DNA from: Propionispora sp. 2/2-37
Lineage (GTDB): Bacteria; Bacillota; Negativicutes; Propionisporales; Propionisporaceae
Length of the DNA stretch: 64,000 nt
Direction: 5' to 3'
Assembly (NCBI RefSeq): GCF_001298735.1
Contig: NZ_CYSP01000004.1
Location: 62,001-126,000, forward strand
In this document: positions 29,001 through 36,634 of the stretch, one piece after another
Layout: every line of letters starts with the position of its first letter
How positions within the stretch are numbered: the stretch's first letter is position 1
Notes under the pieces: model-generated
Database searches by the model: none
The model's input: the letters and a program-made list of their open reading frames with translations, nothing else
Told to the model about the DNA's origin: nothing
Program-made: the position numbers and the translations under genes

Positions 29001-29113
29001 GGGTATTCATCTACATCTAGTGAGATATAGCTGAATAAGCCTAAAACGACAAGAGCAAGAATGACAACGGTTGCAAATACCGGACGCTTTAAGCTTATAT
29101 CAGTAATTTTCAT
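26015..29113 (-). CDS. RND efflux transporter, AcrB/HAE1 family
   Basis: The 1032-residue protein is full length for the family, with 12 predicted membrane helices and two large periplasmic loops. It has the N-terminal MKITDISLKRPVFATVV, SYPGASPEQVKSKVTQKVE and the proton-relay aspartates in SLAVGLLIDDAIVVIENI of helix 4. It would export drugs, solvents or other hydrophobic compounds by proton antiport across a diderm envelope. It is cotranscribed with the adaptor gene 14 bases upstream. No TolC-type outer-membrane channel gene is adjacent, so that component must come from elsewhere. Confidence 0.95.
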   Translation of the reverse strand: MKITDISLKRPVFATVVILALVVLGLFSYISLDVDEYPDVEIPVVAVTVSYPGASPEQVKSKVTQKVEETVSVVPGIDHITSTVREGNSTTVIQFTMETSAATAAQDVRDKVGRLQGILPDDADAPIVTRYDPSESPVASIALTGNASLRELTIIAQDTLQERLEAINGVAAVNVQGGVDREIQIYMDKDKVAAYGLTIPEVINSLRNENIETPGGKVTDGSRETTLRTMGSLSSPKEILDLPIVRRDGVQLFVHNVAQVEDTTKSITSITTVNGNPAVGLDIMKQSGSNTVQVVEKVKKELEQLKKDLPAGVSIEMVRDNSKNISDSIHDVLFNLIFGGILAVAIVFLFLGNWRSTMISAIAIPTSIITSFLAMKALDFTLNTMSLLALSLAVGLLIDDAIVVIENIVRHLEMGKDKYTAASEGTAEIGLAVTATTLTLVAVFLPVGMMTGIVGQFFKQFGITVAVSVLVSLFVAFTLTPLLSAKYLNEDRKAAANGRLARLWEKWNQKFDHWTERYGEFLKYALGHRGKVMMIAGVLFIGSLGLMPFLGSTFIPDSDSGEITVSAEVDPGMSPQAVGAIADTMSEMIRTLPEVTMTYSTSDVNGITIFTKLQDKADRKLSDNDVVVKLRQKFADMPDARVSVSKKSGMSGGKPVSLVVQGPSLDVLAGIAEQVEQVVASTPGAVDVTSSYEAGKPDVQIIVDRDKASDLGVSTANVSSTLQTMFNGTVVTQYKEADDAYDVRLILAPDDRKSLTDLGNIYLSGSSRDSTGQTVMVPLSQVTETVYSTSPTQIKRYDRQDQVTISANLLDMTLGDFNTELNKRLAQVELPEGYQFVTTGQSQQMADAFTGIVMALSLAVLFIFFVLAAQFESYIDPLAIMLALPLAIIGAVLGLLVASSTISMMSLIGVIMLMGLVTKNAILLIDFAKQSMEKGTDRNQALVDAAIVRMRPIMMTTLAMIFGMLPLALGIGPGAEVRAPMAHAIIGGLITSTILTLVVVPVVYTLLDDVKKRKVHIRLRWLWRGKSGMQKT

Positions 29114-29127
29114 GTCCTTCTCCTTCT

Positions 29128-30222
29128 TTAAGGCGTTACTTTGACAATTTGTCCGTCTTTCATTTGGTTAACACCACTTATTATCACCTGATCGCCCGCC
29201 TGCAGACCATCTTTGATTTGAATCATATCGTCAGTCACATCACCAATTTCCACTTGGTGACGGACCGCTTTTCCTTCTTCCACACTAAACACATAATATA
29301 AACCCTGTTTTTGCAGAACCGCTGCCTGCGGAATACTCAGCACTTGTACCGGATCGCCTGTATCCAGCCGGATTTTGGCAAACATGCCTGACCTTAGCGC
29401 ACCGTCAGCATTATCCACTTTTATCTTAGTGCGGAACATCCGATTGCCCGATCCGGCCTCCGGATTCATGCCCTCCACAGTTCCGGCAAACACCTTATCG
29501 GCATAAGCGTCAACCCGCACTTTAGCAGTTTGACCAACTTTAACCCGGCCGATATCTTTTTGTTCAATATTAACAACAGCGTGAATCTGACTAATATCCT
29601 GTACTACCATTAAGGCTGCCCCCGGCGAAACAACCTGACCGACAGTAACCGCTTTATTGGCCACCACTCCGTCCACCGGCGACGTTACGACCCCGTAGCC
29701 TAATTGCTGTTTTGCATTATTAAGGCTGGCGGCCGCACTGGATAAATCAGCTTCCGCACTTTTCCGTTTTGCCTCTGCCGTATCCAATTGCTGCTTAGAA
29801 ACAGCCCCCTGGCTGAACAATTTTTGATAGCGGTTATAATCGGCAAGCGCTAAATCATAATTTACCTGCGCTTTCGTTACCGCATCCTGAGCAGTACGCA
29901 CCGCATTCTTTAGTTCCACGCTTTCCAGCGAAACCAGCGGATCACCGATTTTCACCTGTTGTCCTTCCTCTACCAGCACCGCATCAACCCTGCCGGAAAT
30001 TTTAGCACTAATGGTCGCCGAGGTTTTTCCTTCAATCGTGCCGCTAAGCTCTAAACCCGGCACAACCTCCTGATACTGTGCCGCTGCCACGCGTACGGCT
30101 ACCCCGCTATCCTCTTGTGTTTGTAATTTTTTTTCAGAAAATACCCCGCTGCGAAAAATCAGCATCAGGATAATAAACAACAAAACCGGTATCATCCAAA
30201 ATTTAAATCTAAACCCCTTCAT
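29128..30222 (-). CDS. RND periplasmic adaptor (membrane fusion protein)
   Basis: The 364-residue protein has an N-terminal membrane anchor (FWMIPVLLFIILMLIF). Then come a biotinyl-lipoyl-like half (GTIEGKTSATISAKISGRV, QQVKIGDPLVSLE), an alpha-hairpin with coiled-coil character around residues 110-170, the second lipoyl half (VTSPVDGVVANKAVTVGQVVSPG) and beta-barrel domains. It links the AcrB-like pump to an outer-membrane channel. It is the first gene of the pump operon, downstream of a 34-bp operator palindrome. Confidence 0.94.
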   Translation of the reverse strand: MKGFRFKFWMIPVLLFIILMLIFRSGVFSEKKLQTQEDSGVAVRVAAAQYQEVVPGLELSGTIEGKTSATISAKISGRVDAVLVEEGQQVKIGDPLVSLESVELKNAVRTAQDAVTKAQVNYDLALADYNRYQKLFSQGAVSKQQLDTAEAKRKSAEADLSSAAASLNNAKQQLGYGVVTSPVDGVVANKAVTVGQVVSPGAALMVVQDISQIHAVVNIEQKDIGRVKVGQTAKVRVDAYADKVFAGTVEGMNPEAGSGNRMFRTKIKVDNADGALRSGMFAKIRLDTGDPVQVLSIPQAAVLQKQGLYYVFSVEEGKAVRHQVEIGDVTDDMIQIKDGLQAGDQVIISGVNQMKDGQIVKVTP

Positions 30223-30280
30223 TTACGGAATGTCCTCCCTTATCTAATTCGGATACCAGTTTCACCGCATACATTTCCCC

Positions 30281-30314
30281 GGGGATACATACCTACCGGT
30301 AGGTATGTATCCCC
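30281..30314. promoter_or_regulatory. 34-bp perfect palindromic operator upstream of the efflux operon
   Basis: GGGGATACATACCTACC (30281-30297) is followed at once by its exact complement (30298-30314). The core matches a second site upstream of the adjacent TetR gene (30950-30969). Length and symmetry suit a TetR-family dimer or pair of dimers. It sits about 60 bp from the adaptor gene start. Confidence 0.85.
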
Positions 30315-30341
30315 CGCACTACCACAACGTAATATGATCCT

Positions 30342-30926
30342 TTATGCACTGATTAACTTCCAAAAATTATCCGCCATCTGCCGGCGAATGGCTAAACTGT
30401 TCAGTTTCTCCCCCAGTGAGACCTGCCCGTTAATCACAGCCAGAATCATAACCGCTAAAGCACGGGTATTCGCCTCTTTGCGGATTTCTCCCTGCGCTAT
30501 TGCCCGCTCCAGTTTCTGCTCAATCGCAGAACAGACGGTAAGATGGTTGCGATCAATTCTTTCCTGCAATTTCGGATAATGACTCATGACTTCCAATATA
30601 AAACTAGCATGGTTAGTACGATAATCCCCCTCGCCAAGTGTAAGAAGCTGACGGGCATACACCGCAAGCTCCTGTTCCACCAAAATGGCGTATAGCGTAT
30701 CTTTTAAAGGCACGGGACTTTGAAATAGCCTAAGGCACTTTTCCTCCATCCGGTCAAATAAGTAGTATACTGCAGCCGCTAAAAGTTCCTCCTTGCCGGA
30801 GAAATAATGATAAATGGCTCCCTTGGTCATGCCTGCGGCTTTAGCCACATCAGCCAGTGAAACATACTTGTACCCCCGCAGCAAAAACAAGCGCAGCGCC
30901 ATACTGGTTATGTTATCTTTGGTCAC
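30342..30926 (-). CDS. TetR-family repressor of the RND pump
   Basis: The 194-residue protein has the TetR N-terminal helix-turn-helix: TSMALRLFLLRGYKYVSLADVAKAAGMTK then GAIYHYFSGKEELL. An all-helical ligand-binding domain without recognisable specificity follows. I placed the start at GTG 30926, eight bases after GGGGGAG; the longer frame to 31064 would run through the operator. It lies upstream of the pump genes on the same strand, with the palindrome between, and a second copy of the operator core overlaps its own promoter region. Confidence 0.9.
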   Translation of the reverse strand: MTKDNITSMALRLFLLRGYKYVSLADVAKAAGMTKGAIYHYFSGKEELLAAAVYYLFDRMEEKCLRLFQSPVPLKDTLYAILVEQELAVYARQLLTLGEGDYRTNHASFILEVMSHYPKLQERIDRNHLTVCSAIEQKLERAIAQGEIRKEANTRALAVMILAVINGQVSLGEKLNSLAIRRQMADNFWKLISA

Positions 30927-30949
30927 AAAAATCGCTCCCCCTAAGCCGC

Positions 30950-30969
30950 CATACCTACCGGATGGTATG
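30950..30969. promoter_or_regulatory. second TetR-type operator, upstream of its own gene
   Basis: CATACCTACCGGATGGTATG is a 20-bp imperfect palindrome that shares the ACATACC...GGTATGT core with the site at 30281-30314. Its place 24 bp upstream of the repressor GTG implies autoregulation. Confidence 0.75.
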
Positions 30970-31020
30970 TAATTATTATCATATATCTTTGCCCCACTGT
31001 CAATTACCATTTTATGACAA

Positions 31021-32211
31021 TTACTTAAAATAATCAAATAGTTGTCCAAAATCAACATCGGCAATTACTTTGTTCTGATAAAGCTGATACAGCGTCTCTA
31101 TGCCGTCCTGCAAATGGCGCGACATAATGCCATGCGCTTTGGACAAATTGGCTTCCATATAGGCCGCCAAATGGTCACAGGCTTTTATAAATTCCCCGTC
31201 AATCGGCGAATACCGGTTCTGATTATACAACCGGCCAATATCTGCGGAACTGACCACTTTTACCTGGCCATTCAGTATAATCTTACTGGTAAATTCATTT
31301 TGCAGAAAATAATTCAGTTCACTCTGCCACGAAGCCGGTACTAAGGGAAATATTTTTTCCTGTACCTGACGATTTTCAATCTGCTTAATCAGTTCATCCA
31401 GTCCGGCTACCGCTCTTTTTACCGGTGAAACTATATCGCGCGTTAAAACCTCCGGCAAATCATGAAACAGCCCGGCAAAATAATTGTTAACAGCCCTTTG
31501 GTCACAGGCCTTTACTTCCAGTGAAATTAAGTAGGACATTATAGCCACAATCAGCATATGGCCCATAACCGAAGTTTCCGGCACCCTGGGTGACTGTGCC
31601 CAGCGCTGCTGAAACCGGAGTTGGCCGACTAAGTTGATAAAATGATTGGTTTTTTTCCCCAGACTGACTTTTTGCACTCCAATCAGGTCGTAATGTTCCT
31701 CAATTTCATTTTCAATTCTGGCTTGCGTCTCATCCAGGCCGTATATATTGGAATTTAGATTGCGAATAATTTGAAACTCCCAGTGAGTCGCCAGATAATG
31801 CGCAGCTTTTAATATTTTCTTTTCCAGCCTCCAGCAATTGGGGTCGGTAAGATATTGGGCAAAACGATCACGAAATTCCTGCCCCAGGCACTCAATACGC
31901 GGCTCAAGTTCGGCAAGCACCCAGGTATTGAGCTGTTTGCCATGACTGGCCATCAGTTCATGGTAAACCGGCGGTTTAATATCCGTAAGAACAATACGGT
32001 GCAAAAACTCAAAAAAGCCGCCTTCTATAATTCCCCGCCAATTTATTCTTGCATCACGCGCCCCTTCTTCAAAGCGGGCTAAGCAATAGGCAATAACCAT
32101 TTTCTGCGCCTGCTTGTCCAGTTCCGTAAATCCCTTGGGCCGAATATGATCATTCCAGCGTTGAATATGGGCACTTTCATGAATAAACTCCAGCAACGTC
32201 TTACGAATCAT
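31021..32211 (-). CDS. HD-domain phosphohydrolase-like protein
   Basis: The 396-residue protein has an N-terminal region of about 200 residues without a recognised domain. An HD-type module follows: SVMGHMLIVAIMSYLISLE, then FAGLFHDLPEVLTRDIVSPVK with the HD pair, and a distal Asp in ACDHLAAYMEA. The arrangement resembles HD proteins of the 5'-nucleotidase/YfbR kind, which act on nucleotides, but the substrate is unknown. The ATG at 32211 has GGGGAGGGGATAGT upstream; an in-frame start at 32232 is less likely. It could be cotranscribed with msrA, 33 bases upstream. Confidence 0.75.
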   Translation of the reverse strand: MIRKTLLEFIHESAHIQRWNDHIRPKGFTELDKQAQKMVIAYCLARFEEGARDARINWRGIIEGGFFEFLHRIVLTDIKPPVYHELMASHGKQLNTWVLAELEPRIECLGQEFRDRFAQYLTDPNCWRLEKKILKAAHYLATHWEFQIIRNLNSNIYGLDETQARIENEIEEHYDLIGVQKVSLGKKTNHFINLVGQLRFQQRWAQSPRVPETSVMGHMLIVAIMSYLISLEVKACDQRAVNNYFAGLFHDLPEVLTRDIVSPVKRAVAGLDELIKQIENRQVQEKIFPLVPASWQSELNYFLQNEFTSKIILNGQVKVVSSADIGRLYNQNRYSPIDGEFIKACDHLAAYMEANLSKAHGIMSRHLQDGIETLYQLYQNKVIADVDFGQLFDYFK

Positions 32212-32243
32212 ACTATCCCCTCCCCTCAACAATCCAAGCCGGA

Positions 32244-32741
32244 TTATCTTCTCTCTTCCGGTATGGCTTTAGTCAGGTCAACATGGCAATAACCGCCCGG
32301 GGTATTTTTTAGATAATCCTGGTGATAATCTTCCGCCCGATAAAAACAAGCAAGCGGCTCTATTTCCACTACAATCGGTGCTTCATACGCGGTCTGCCTG
32401 GTTTTGATAAACTCTTCAATAACCGGTTTATCCTGCTTATCTAAAAAATAAATACCGGTACGGTACTGTGTACCACAATCGGCTCCCTGACAATTCAGAC
32501 TGGTAGGATCAATAATTCGAAAAAAATGTTCCAGTACTTTGGTTAATGGTAACGTTTTTTCATCATATGTCAGTTCACAGATTTCAGCATGTCCGGTAGT
32601 GCCGGAGCATACCTGCTCGTAACTGGGGTTGACCGCCTGCCCCTGCCCATAGCCTACCGTTGTATCCAGTACGCCTCTCAACTGCTGAAAATACGCCTCA
32701 ACACCCCAGAAACATCCCCCGGCCAGCCAAAGCTTCTTCAT
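32244..32741 (-). CDS. msrA: peptide methionine-S-sulfoxide reductase A
   Basis: The 165-residue protein has the MsrA catalytic motif GGCFWG (Cys 10), with GVLDTTVGYGQG, VCSGTTGHAEICEL, FFRIIDPTSLNCQGADCGTQYR and a C-terminal YHQDYLKNTPGGYC. It reduces the S-epimer of methionine sulfoxide with thioredoxin. The ATG at 32741 is about eight bases after AAGG; the GTG three codons earlier overlaps the ribosome site. No MsrB domain is fused. Confidence 0.96.
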   Translation of the reverse strand: MKKLWLAGGCFWGVEAYFQQLRGVLDTTVGYGQGQAVNPSYEQVCSGTTGHAEICELTYDEKTLPLTKVLEHFFRIIDPTSLNCQGADCGTQYRTGIYFLDKQDKPVIEEFIKTRQTAYEAPIVVEIEPLACFYRAEDYHQDYLKNTPGGYCHVDLTKAIPEERR

Positions 32742-32881
32742 GTCAGACACCTTCTTTGTAATTGGTAAGTTGCATTAAAACGTAACGCTACAGAAGTGAC
32801 AGGCTGATAGCAGCTACAAATTCATTTTATATTCATTGGTACAGCAATTATAGGGCACAAAATAACTACAAATACGGCAAA

Positions 32882-33946
32882 TCAAGATTTATGTACGATT
32901 TTCTGCAGCACCGCTACAAATTGATCCATCTCCTCATCAGAACCAATACTAACCCGTAAATAATTATTAATCCGTGGCTTGTTAAAGTATCTCACTAAAA
33001 CGCCATAATCCCGAAGCTGCCTAAAAATAACTTCGGCGGCCATCTCAGGATGGCTGATAAAGATAAAATTGGCAGCAGAAGGCACAACGGTAAAACCGGC
33101 AGACTGTAACACGGCAACTACCCGCTCTCTGGTCGCCATGATTTTTCCCCGGGTTGTTTGAAAATAAGCTTCGTCCTGAAAAGATTCCCTGGCACCGGCC
33201 AGAGCAACCCGGTCCAATGTATAGGAGTTGATGGAATTTTTTACCCGGTCCAAAGCCTCAATCAACGCCCCCTGACCGAGAGCAAACCCTATGCGCAGAC
33301 CGGCCAGTGAACGGGATTTGGAAAAAGTCTGAACAACGAGCAGATTAGCGTATTGATTGATTAAACGTACGGCCGACTCTCCGCCGAAGTCGATATAAGC
33401 TTCATCGACAATGACCACACGCTCGCTATTTTCCCGGATTATTTTCTCCACGGCTTCCAATTCTAAGTAGCGGCCCGTAGGAGCATTGGGATTGGGAAAA
33501 ATAATGCCGCCATTATTCTGCAAGAACTTTTCTGCCGGGATGGAAAAATCGTCGTTTAACGAAACCGTCCGGTAATCAATATGAAACAACGAAGCGTAAA
33601 CCGGGTAAAAACTGTATGTAATATCCGGAAACAGGATCGGTTCTCCGGGATTGAAATAAGCCAAGAAGCAAAAAGCCAGTACTTCATCCGAGCCATTGCC
33701 GACAAAAACCTGCTCTTTCGTCAACCCATGATAATTGGCGATGCATTGCCTGAGGTCATCACAAGTTGGCGTAGGATATAATCGTAAATCTTCGCCAGCT
33801 GCCGCTTTCATGGCCAGCATAGCCTTTGGTGAAGGCGGATAGGGATTTTCATTGGTATTTAACTTGATATATTGCTTATCTTGGGGCTGCTCGCCCGGCA
33901 CATACGGCTCCAAAGTCCGAACCACTTTGCTCCAATATTTGCTCAT
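32882..33946 (-). CDS. hisC: histidinol-phosphate aminotransferase (class I/II PLP enzyme)
   Basis: The 354-residue aminotransferase has VFVGNGSDEVLAF, FPNPNAPTGRYL, VIVDEAYIDFGGES and the PLP lysine in TFSKSRSLAGLRIGFALG (K210), with RVSIGSDEEMDQF at the C-terminus. This matches HisC, which converts imidazole acetol phosphate to histidinol phosphate, and in Firmicutes often also aromatic keto acids. No other his gene is nearby, so a broader or different substrate is possible. The ATG at 33946 follows GGAGACTGGAG. Confidence 0.9.
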   Translation of the reverse strand: MSKYWSKVVRTLEPYVPGEQPQDKQYIKLNTNENPYPPSPKAMLAMKAAAGEDLRLYPTPTCDDLRQCIANYHGLTKEQVFVGNGSDEVLAFCFLAYFNPGEPILFPDITYSFYPVYASLFHIDYRTVSLNDDFSIPAEKFLQNNGGIIFPNPNAPTGRYLELEAVEKIIRENSERVVIVDEAYIDFGGESAVRLINQYANLLVVQTFSKSRSLAGLRIGFALGQGALIEALDRVKNSINSYTLDRVALAGARESFQDEAYFQTTRGKIMATRERVVAVLQSAGFTVVPSAANFIFISHPEMAAEVIFRQLRDYGVLVRYFNKPRINNYLRVSIGSDEEMDQFVAVLQKIVHKS

Positions 33947-34068
33947 AAAACTCCAGTCTCCTCTGCCAGATATAATACCCATATTGTAAGCTTATTGTAT
34001 CACATTCCCCGCAGGACGCAACGATCTTGCCGGAAATAGACAGAGAAATATCTCAAAAATTCCGGGGA

Positions 34069-34605
34069 TTAATACACGCGCAAGAAATCGCCGATAGTCC
34101 GGGCTGTCGTAATCAGCTTATTTTGAGGCTTATCTTTATTATAGGCCTGAAGCAGCTTTTTATCATTGGCTTTCGCATATCGGAGAACGGCTGTATAGTA
34201 ATATTCATTGGTCGTTTCCGGTATAACCGGATCCCACAGGGACGGTTCATAAACATTAGCCGTCTGGTAAAGTATCCGTCCGCTGCCGGTATAACCAATC
34301 CTGTCCAGTACCAGGATTTCCCGTTTATCTTTACGCAGGAGATAATGATTCAGGCTATAGGACTGGTCATAATCATCAGGAGAAGTTTTAATCCAGACAC
34401 TAATCCATACTTCCCGGCTGTAAGGATCTTTTTCATAGCTTATGGTTTCCGTATCAAACTGGGCTATCGTCGCCCCATCCGACTGTATATCCTCAAATCG
34501 GCCAGTCGTCTGAGCTGCTGTGAAGAAAGGCAGGCACAACAAAAAAGCAAATGCCAGCAACCCCACCTGACTCATCCGTTTATTCCATCTCATTGCATCA
34601 CACAC
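34069..34605 (-). CDS. secreted hypothetical protein, weakly like surface-adhesin E
   Basis: The protein of 178 residues has a signal peptide (LLAFAFLLCLPFFTAAQ). Its mature part reads EVWISVWIKTSPDDYDQ, YLLRKDKREILVLDRIGY and SLWDPVIPETTNEYYYTAV. That order loosely recalls the surface-adhesin E-like family of small exported proteins found in Negativicutes and Proteobacteria, but I cannot confirm it. The start is ambiguous: GTG 34605 is only two bases from AGGA, while ATG 34593 is 14 bases away. An opposite-strand frame of similar length was judged a shadow because it lacks a signal peptide and ribosome site. Confidence 0.6.
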   Translation of the reverse strand: MCDAMRWNKRMSQVGLLAFAFLLCLPFFTAAQTTGRFEDIQSDGATIAQFDTETISYEKDPYSREVWISVWIKTSPDDYDQSYSLNHYLLRKDKREILVLDRIGYTGSGRILYQTANVYEPSLWDPVIPETTNEYYYTAVLRYAKANDKKLLQAYNKDKPQNKLITTARTIGDFLRVY

Positions 34606-34721
34606 CGTCCTTTATCATAACATAGTATCTTACAGCATATTATTCACCAAAATTCACCAAAAACCCTCCTTTTCCCCACGTTGTTCCCTTTTGGCATATT
34701 TCCGTATACTGCCGCATACAC

Positions 34722-35726
34722 ATGCTAGTAGCCTTATTTAGTTCACTTTTTTACAGGAGGGGAACCGCACTGGATGACTTGTTCTTTTTTACATCATACT
34801 ATCTGCACTCCATAGACTGGAGTAAGCTGATCAACTTTAAAATAATACTGTTCAGCATCCTCATCGAAGCCTTTCCGTTCATTCTGCTTAGTGTGCTGCT
34901 ATCCGCCCTGATCAATAACTTTGTATCCGAGGATATCCTGCAACGATTCACACCAAAAAACAAACTGCTGGGCCTCTTCTTGGCTTCCGGTATCGGCATC
35001 TTTTTCCCCGTGTGCGATTGCGGAATGGTTCCCATTGTGCGCCGTTTAATTGCCAAAGGAGTCCCTCTTTATTTCGCCGTAACTTTTATGCTGGCCGTGC
35101 CCATTATCAACCCGGTCGTGGGCGCAGCCACAGGTTTTGCTTTTAACGGTAACAGTACCGTTGTTATATACCGGCTAGCTGCCGCTTTTTTCACCGCCTG
35201 CCTGACAGGAATTTTGCTGGGCAGTTTTTGGGGCCGGAACGCCTTAAGGCAAGGGGATCATGCATCCGACAACCCTGGCCATTGCGGTTGTCATTCCCTG
35301 CCTGCAAGCAGGCGTCTTTCCATTACCGGCAAACTGATCCAGACACTGCGCGACGCCGGAGACGAATTTTTTGAAATGGGAAAATATCTTCTTCTCGGTG
35401 CCATGTTAAGTGCTTTATTTCAAATTCTGCTGCCCCGCGAAGTCTTACTGCCTTTAGGCAGCCATCCACTATTTTCCATCGCTTTTATGATGCTGTTTGC
35501 TTTTGGCAGTTCCGTCTGTTCCTCCGCGGATGCCTTTATCGCCGCTTCCTTCAGCAACAGTTTTTCTCTAGGGTCCCTTATTGCTTTTATGGTTTTCGGA
35601 CCGATGATTGATGCCAAGAATCTCCTGATGCTGCTGCATGCTTTTCGGCCCCGCTTTGTAGTCACCCTAACTGCCGTTGCAGCCGTATTGTGTGCCGGAT
35701 TATCCTACCTAATTAATATCTTATAG
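34722..35726 (+). CDS. permease of the UPF0718/YcgR family
   Basis: The 334-residue polytopic protein has two clusters of membrane helices around a central polar loop with a Cys/His patch (HCGCHSLP). It carries the family's hallmark segments FPVCDCGMVPIVRRL, AVPIINPVVGAATGFAF, FGSSVCSSADAFIAASF and FMVFGPMIDAKNLLML. The transported substrate of this family is not settled. Start choice is uncertain: ATG 34722 has no ribosome site, whereas AGGAGG at 34755-34760 is nine bases before an in-frame CTG at 34770. It is 12 bases upstream of its usual partner gene. Confidence 0.85.
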   Translation: MLVALFSSLFYRRGTALDDLFFFTSYYLHSIDWSKLINFKIILFSILIEAFPFILLSVLLSALINNFVSEDILQRFTPKNKLLGLFLASGIGIFFPVCDCGMVPIVRRLIAKGVPLYFAVTFMLAVPIINPVVGAATGFAFNGNSTVVIYRLAAAFFTACLTGILLGSFWGRNALRQGDHASDNPGHCGCHSLPASRRLSITGKLIQTLRDAGDEFFEMGKYLLLGAMLSALFQILLPREVLLPLGSHPLFSIAFMMLFAFGSSVCSSADAFIAASFSNSFSLGSLIAFMVFGPMIDAKNLLMLLHAFRPRFVVTLTAVAAVLCAGLSYLINIL

Positions 35727-35738
35727 GAGGAGCTTAAA

Positions 35739-36518
35739 TTGGAACCAAGGAAACACAAAAAAAGCAATTCCCCTGCCGATGCTCTGCTGCGTTTTTCACT
35801 GCTGTTAGGGTTCATTAGCCTCTTTGTCTGGTTGGATATGACAGAACAATTTTCCCTGTATATCAATCCCCGCTTTATTACATTGGTCCAATATTCCTAT
35901 TGGCTGCTGCTCCCTCTGCTTGTGGTTCAGTTTTTTGACTTGCTGTTGCCGGACGACCGGATCCGTCCGTCCGGCTGCAGCAGGTATATTCCTTTTTGTA
36001 TTATATTAACATTGGCCGTTTGCCTGCCTGACAATACGTTAAATGCCTCTCTGGTCAGCAGCAAGGGCCTAAACCAGCAAAAAGCCGTACTGAATACTGC
36101 TTCTCCTAAAACTGAAATGCCCCGTCCCCTCAAGCAAGAACTGCAACAGGCGGAGCTCATCCGGGTTACCGACCGCAATTATACGGAAGTAATGAGTGAA
36201 ATCAATGAATTTCCCCAGGACTATACCGGCAAGCAGGTGACATTGACCGGCTTTGTTTTTCGCAGTCCCGGTCTGGCTGAAAACCAGTTGTCGCTGGTCC
36301 GTTATGTCATTGTCTGCTGCGTGGCCGATGCATTGCCTTACGGCGTTATGTGCGAGACAGATGATGCCAAACAATATCCGGACGGTACCTGGTTGACCGG
36401 GAAAGGTACCCTGGAAATGAGTCACTATAAAGGACAAACAACCCCTGTGTTAAAATTGACATCCATACAGGTAATAAAAGAGCCGGAAAAGCCGTACGTC
36501 TTTCCCTATGATGATTAA
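35739..36518 (+). CDS. YcgQ-like partner protein (TIGR03943 family)
   Basis: The 259-residue protein has two or three N-terminal membrane helices and an extracytoplasmic C-terminal domain: GKQVTLTGFVFRSPG, RYVIVCCVADALPYGVMCE and GTWLTGKGTLEM. This matches the YcgQ/TIGR03943 family always found next to the UPF0718 permease. The paired Cys in IVCCVAD and the acidic and His-poor exterior do not reveal the substrate. It starts with TTG at 35739, behind AGGAGGAGC. Confidence 0.85.
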   Translation: MEPRKHKKSNSPADALLRFSLLLGFISLFVWLDMTEQFSLYINPRFITLVQYSYWLLLPLLVVQFFDLLLPDDRIRPSGCSRYIPFCIILTLAVCLPDNTLNASLVSSKGLNQQKAVLNTASPKTEMPRPLKQELQQAELIRVTDRNYTEVMSEINEFPQDYTGKQVTLTGFVFRSPGLAENQLSLVRYVIVCCVADALPYGVMCETDDAKQYPDGTWLTGKGTLEMSHYKGQTTPVLKLTSIQVIKEPEKPYVFPYDD

Positions 36519-36534
36519 TAGAATTCATTCAAAA

Positions 36535-36583
36535 CCGGATGGCCTGAAGGGTTTGCAATCTGCTTAACCTTCAGGCCATCCGG
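36535..36583. terminator. bidirectional terminator between ycgQ-like gene and ganB
   Basis: A 16-bp perfect stem (CCGGATGGCCTGAAGG, 36535-36550, with 36568-36583) encloses a 17-nt loop and lies between convergent genes. It has AAAA on both outer sides. Confidence 0.8.
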
Positions 36584-36634
36584 GAAAACATTATATCACT
36601 GCTTAATAGGGTATGCCAAGGCAACCCACGAAAG

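Noticed and set aside
34027-34620. 197-residue plus-strand frame opposite the secreted hypothetical gene
   Set aside because: The minus-strand frame has a clear signal peptide and coherent composition. The plus-strand frame has no ribosome site and its hydrophobic stretches mirror the opposite strand.
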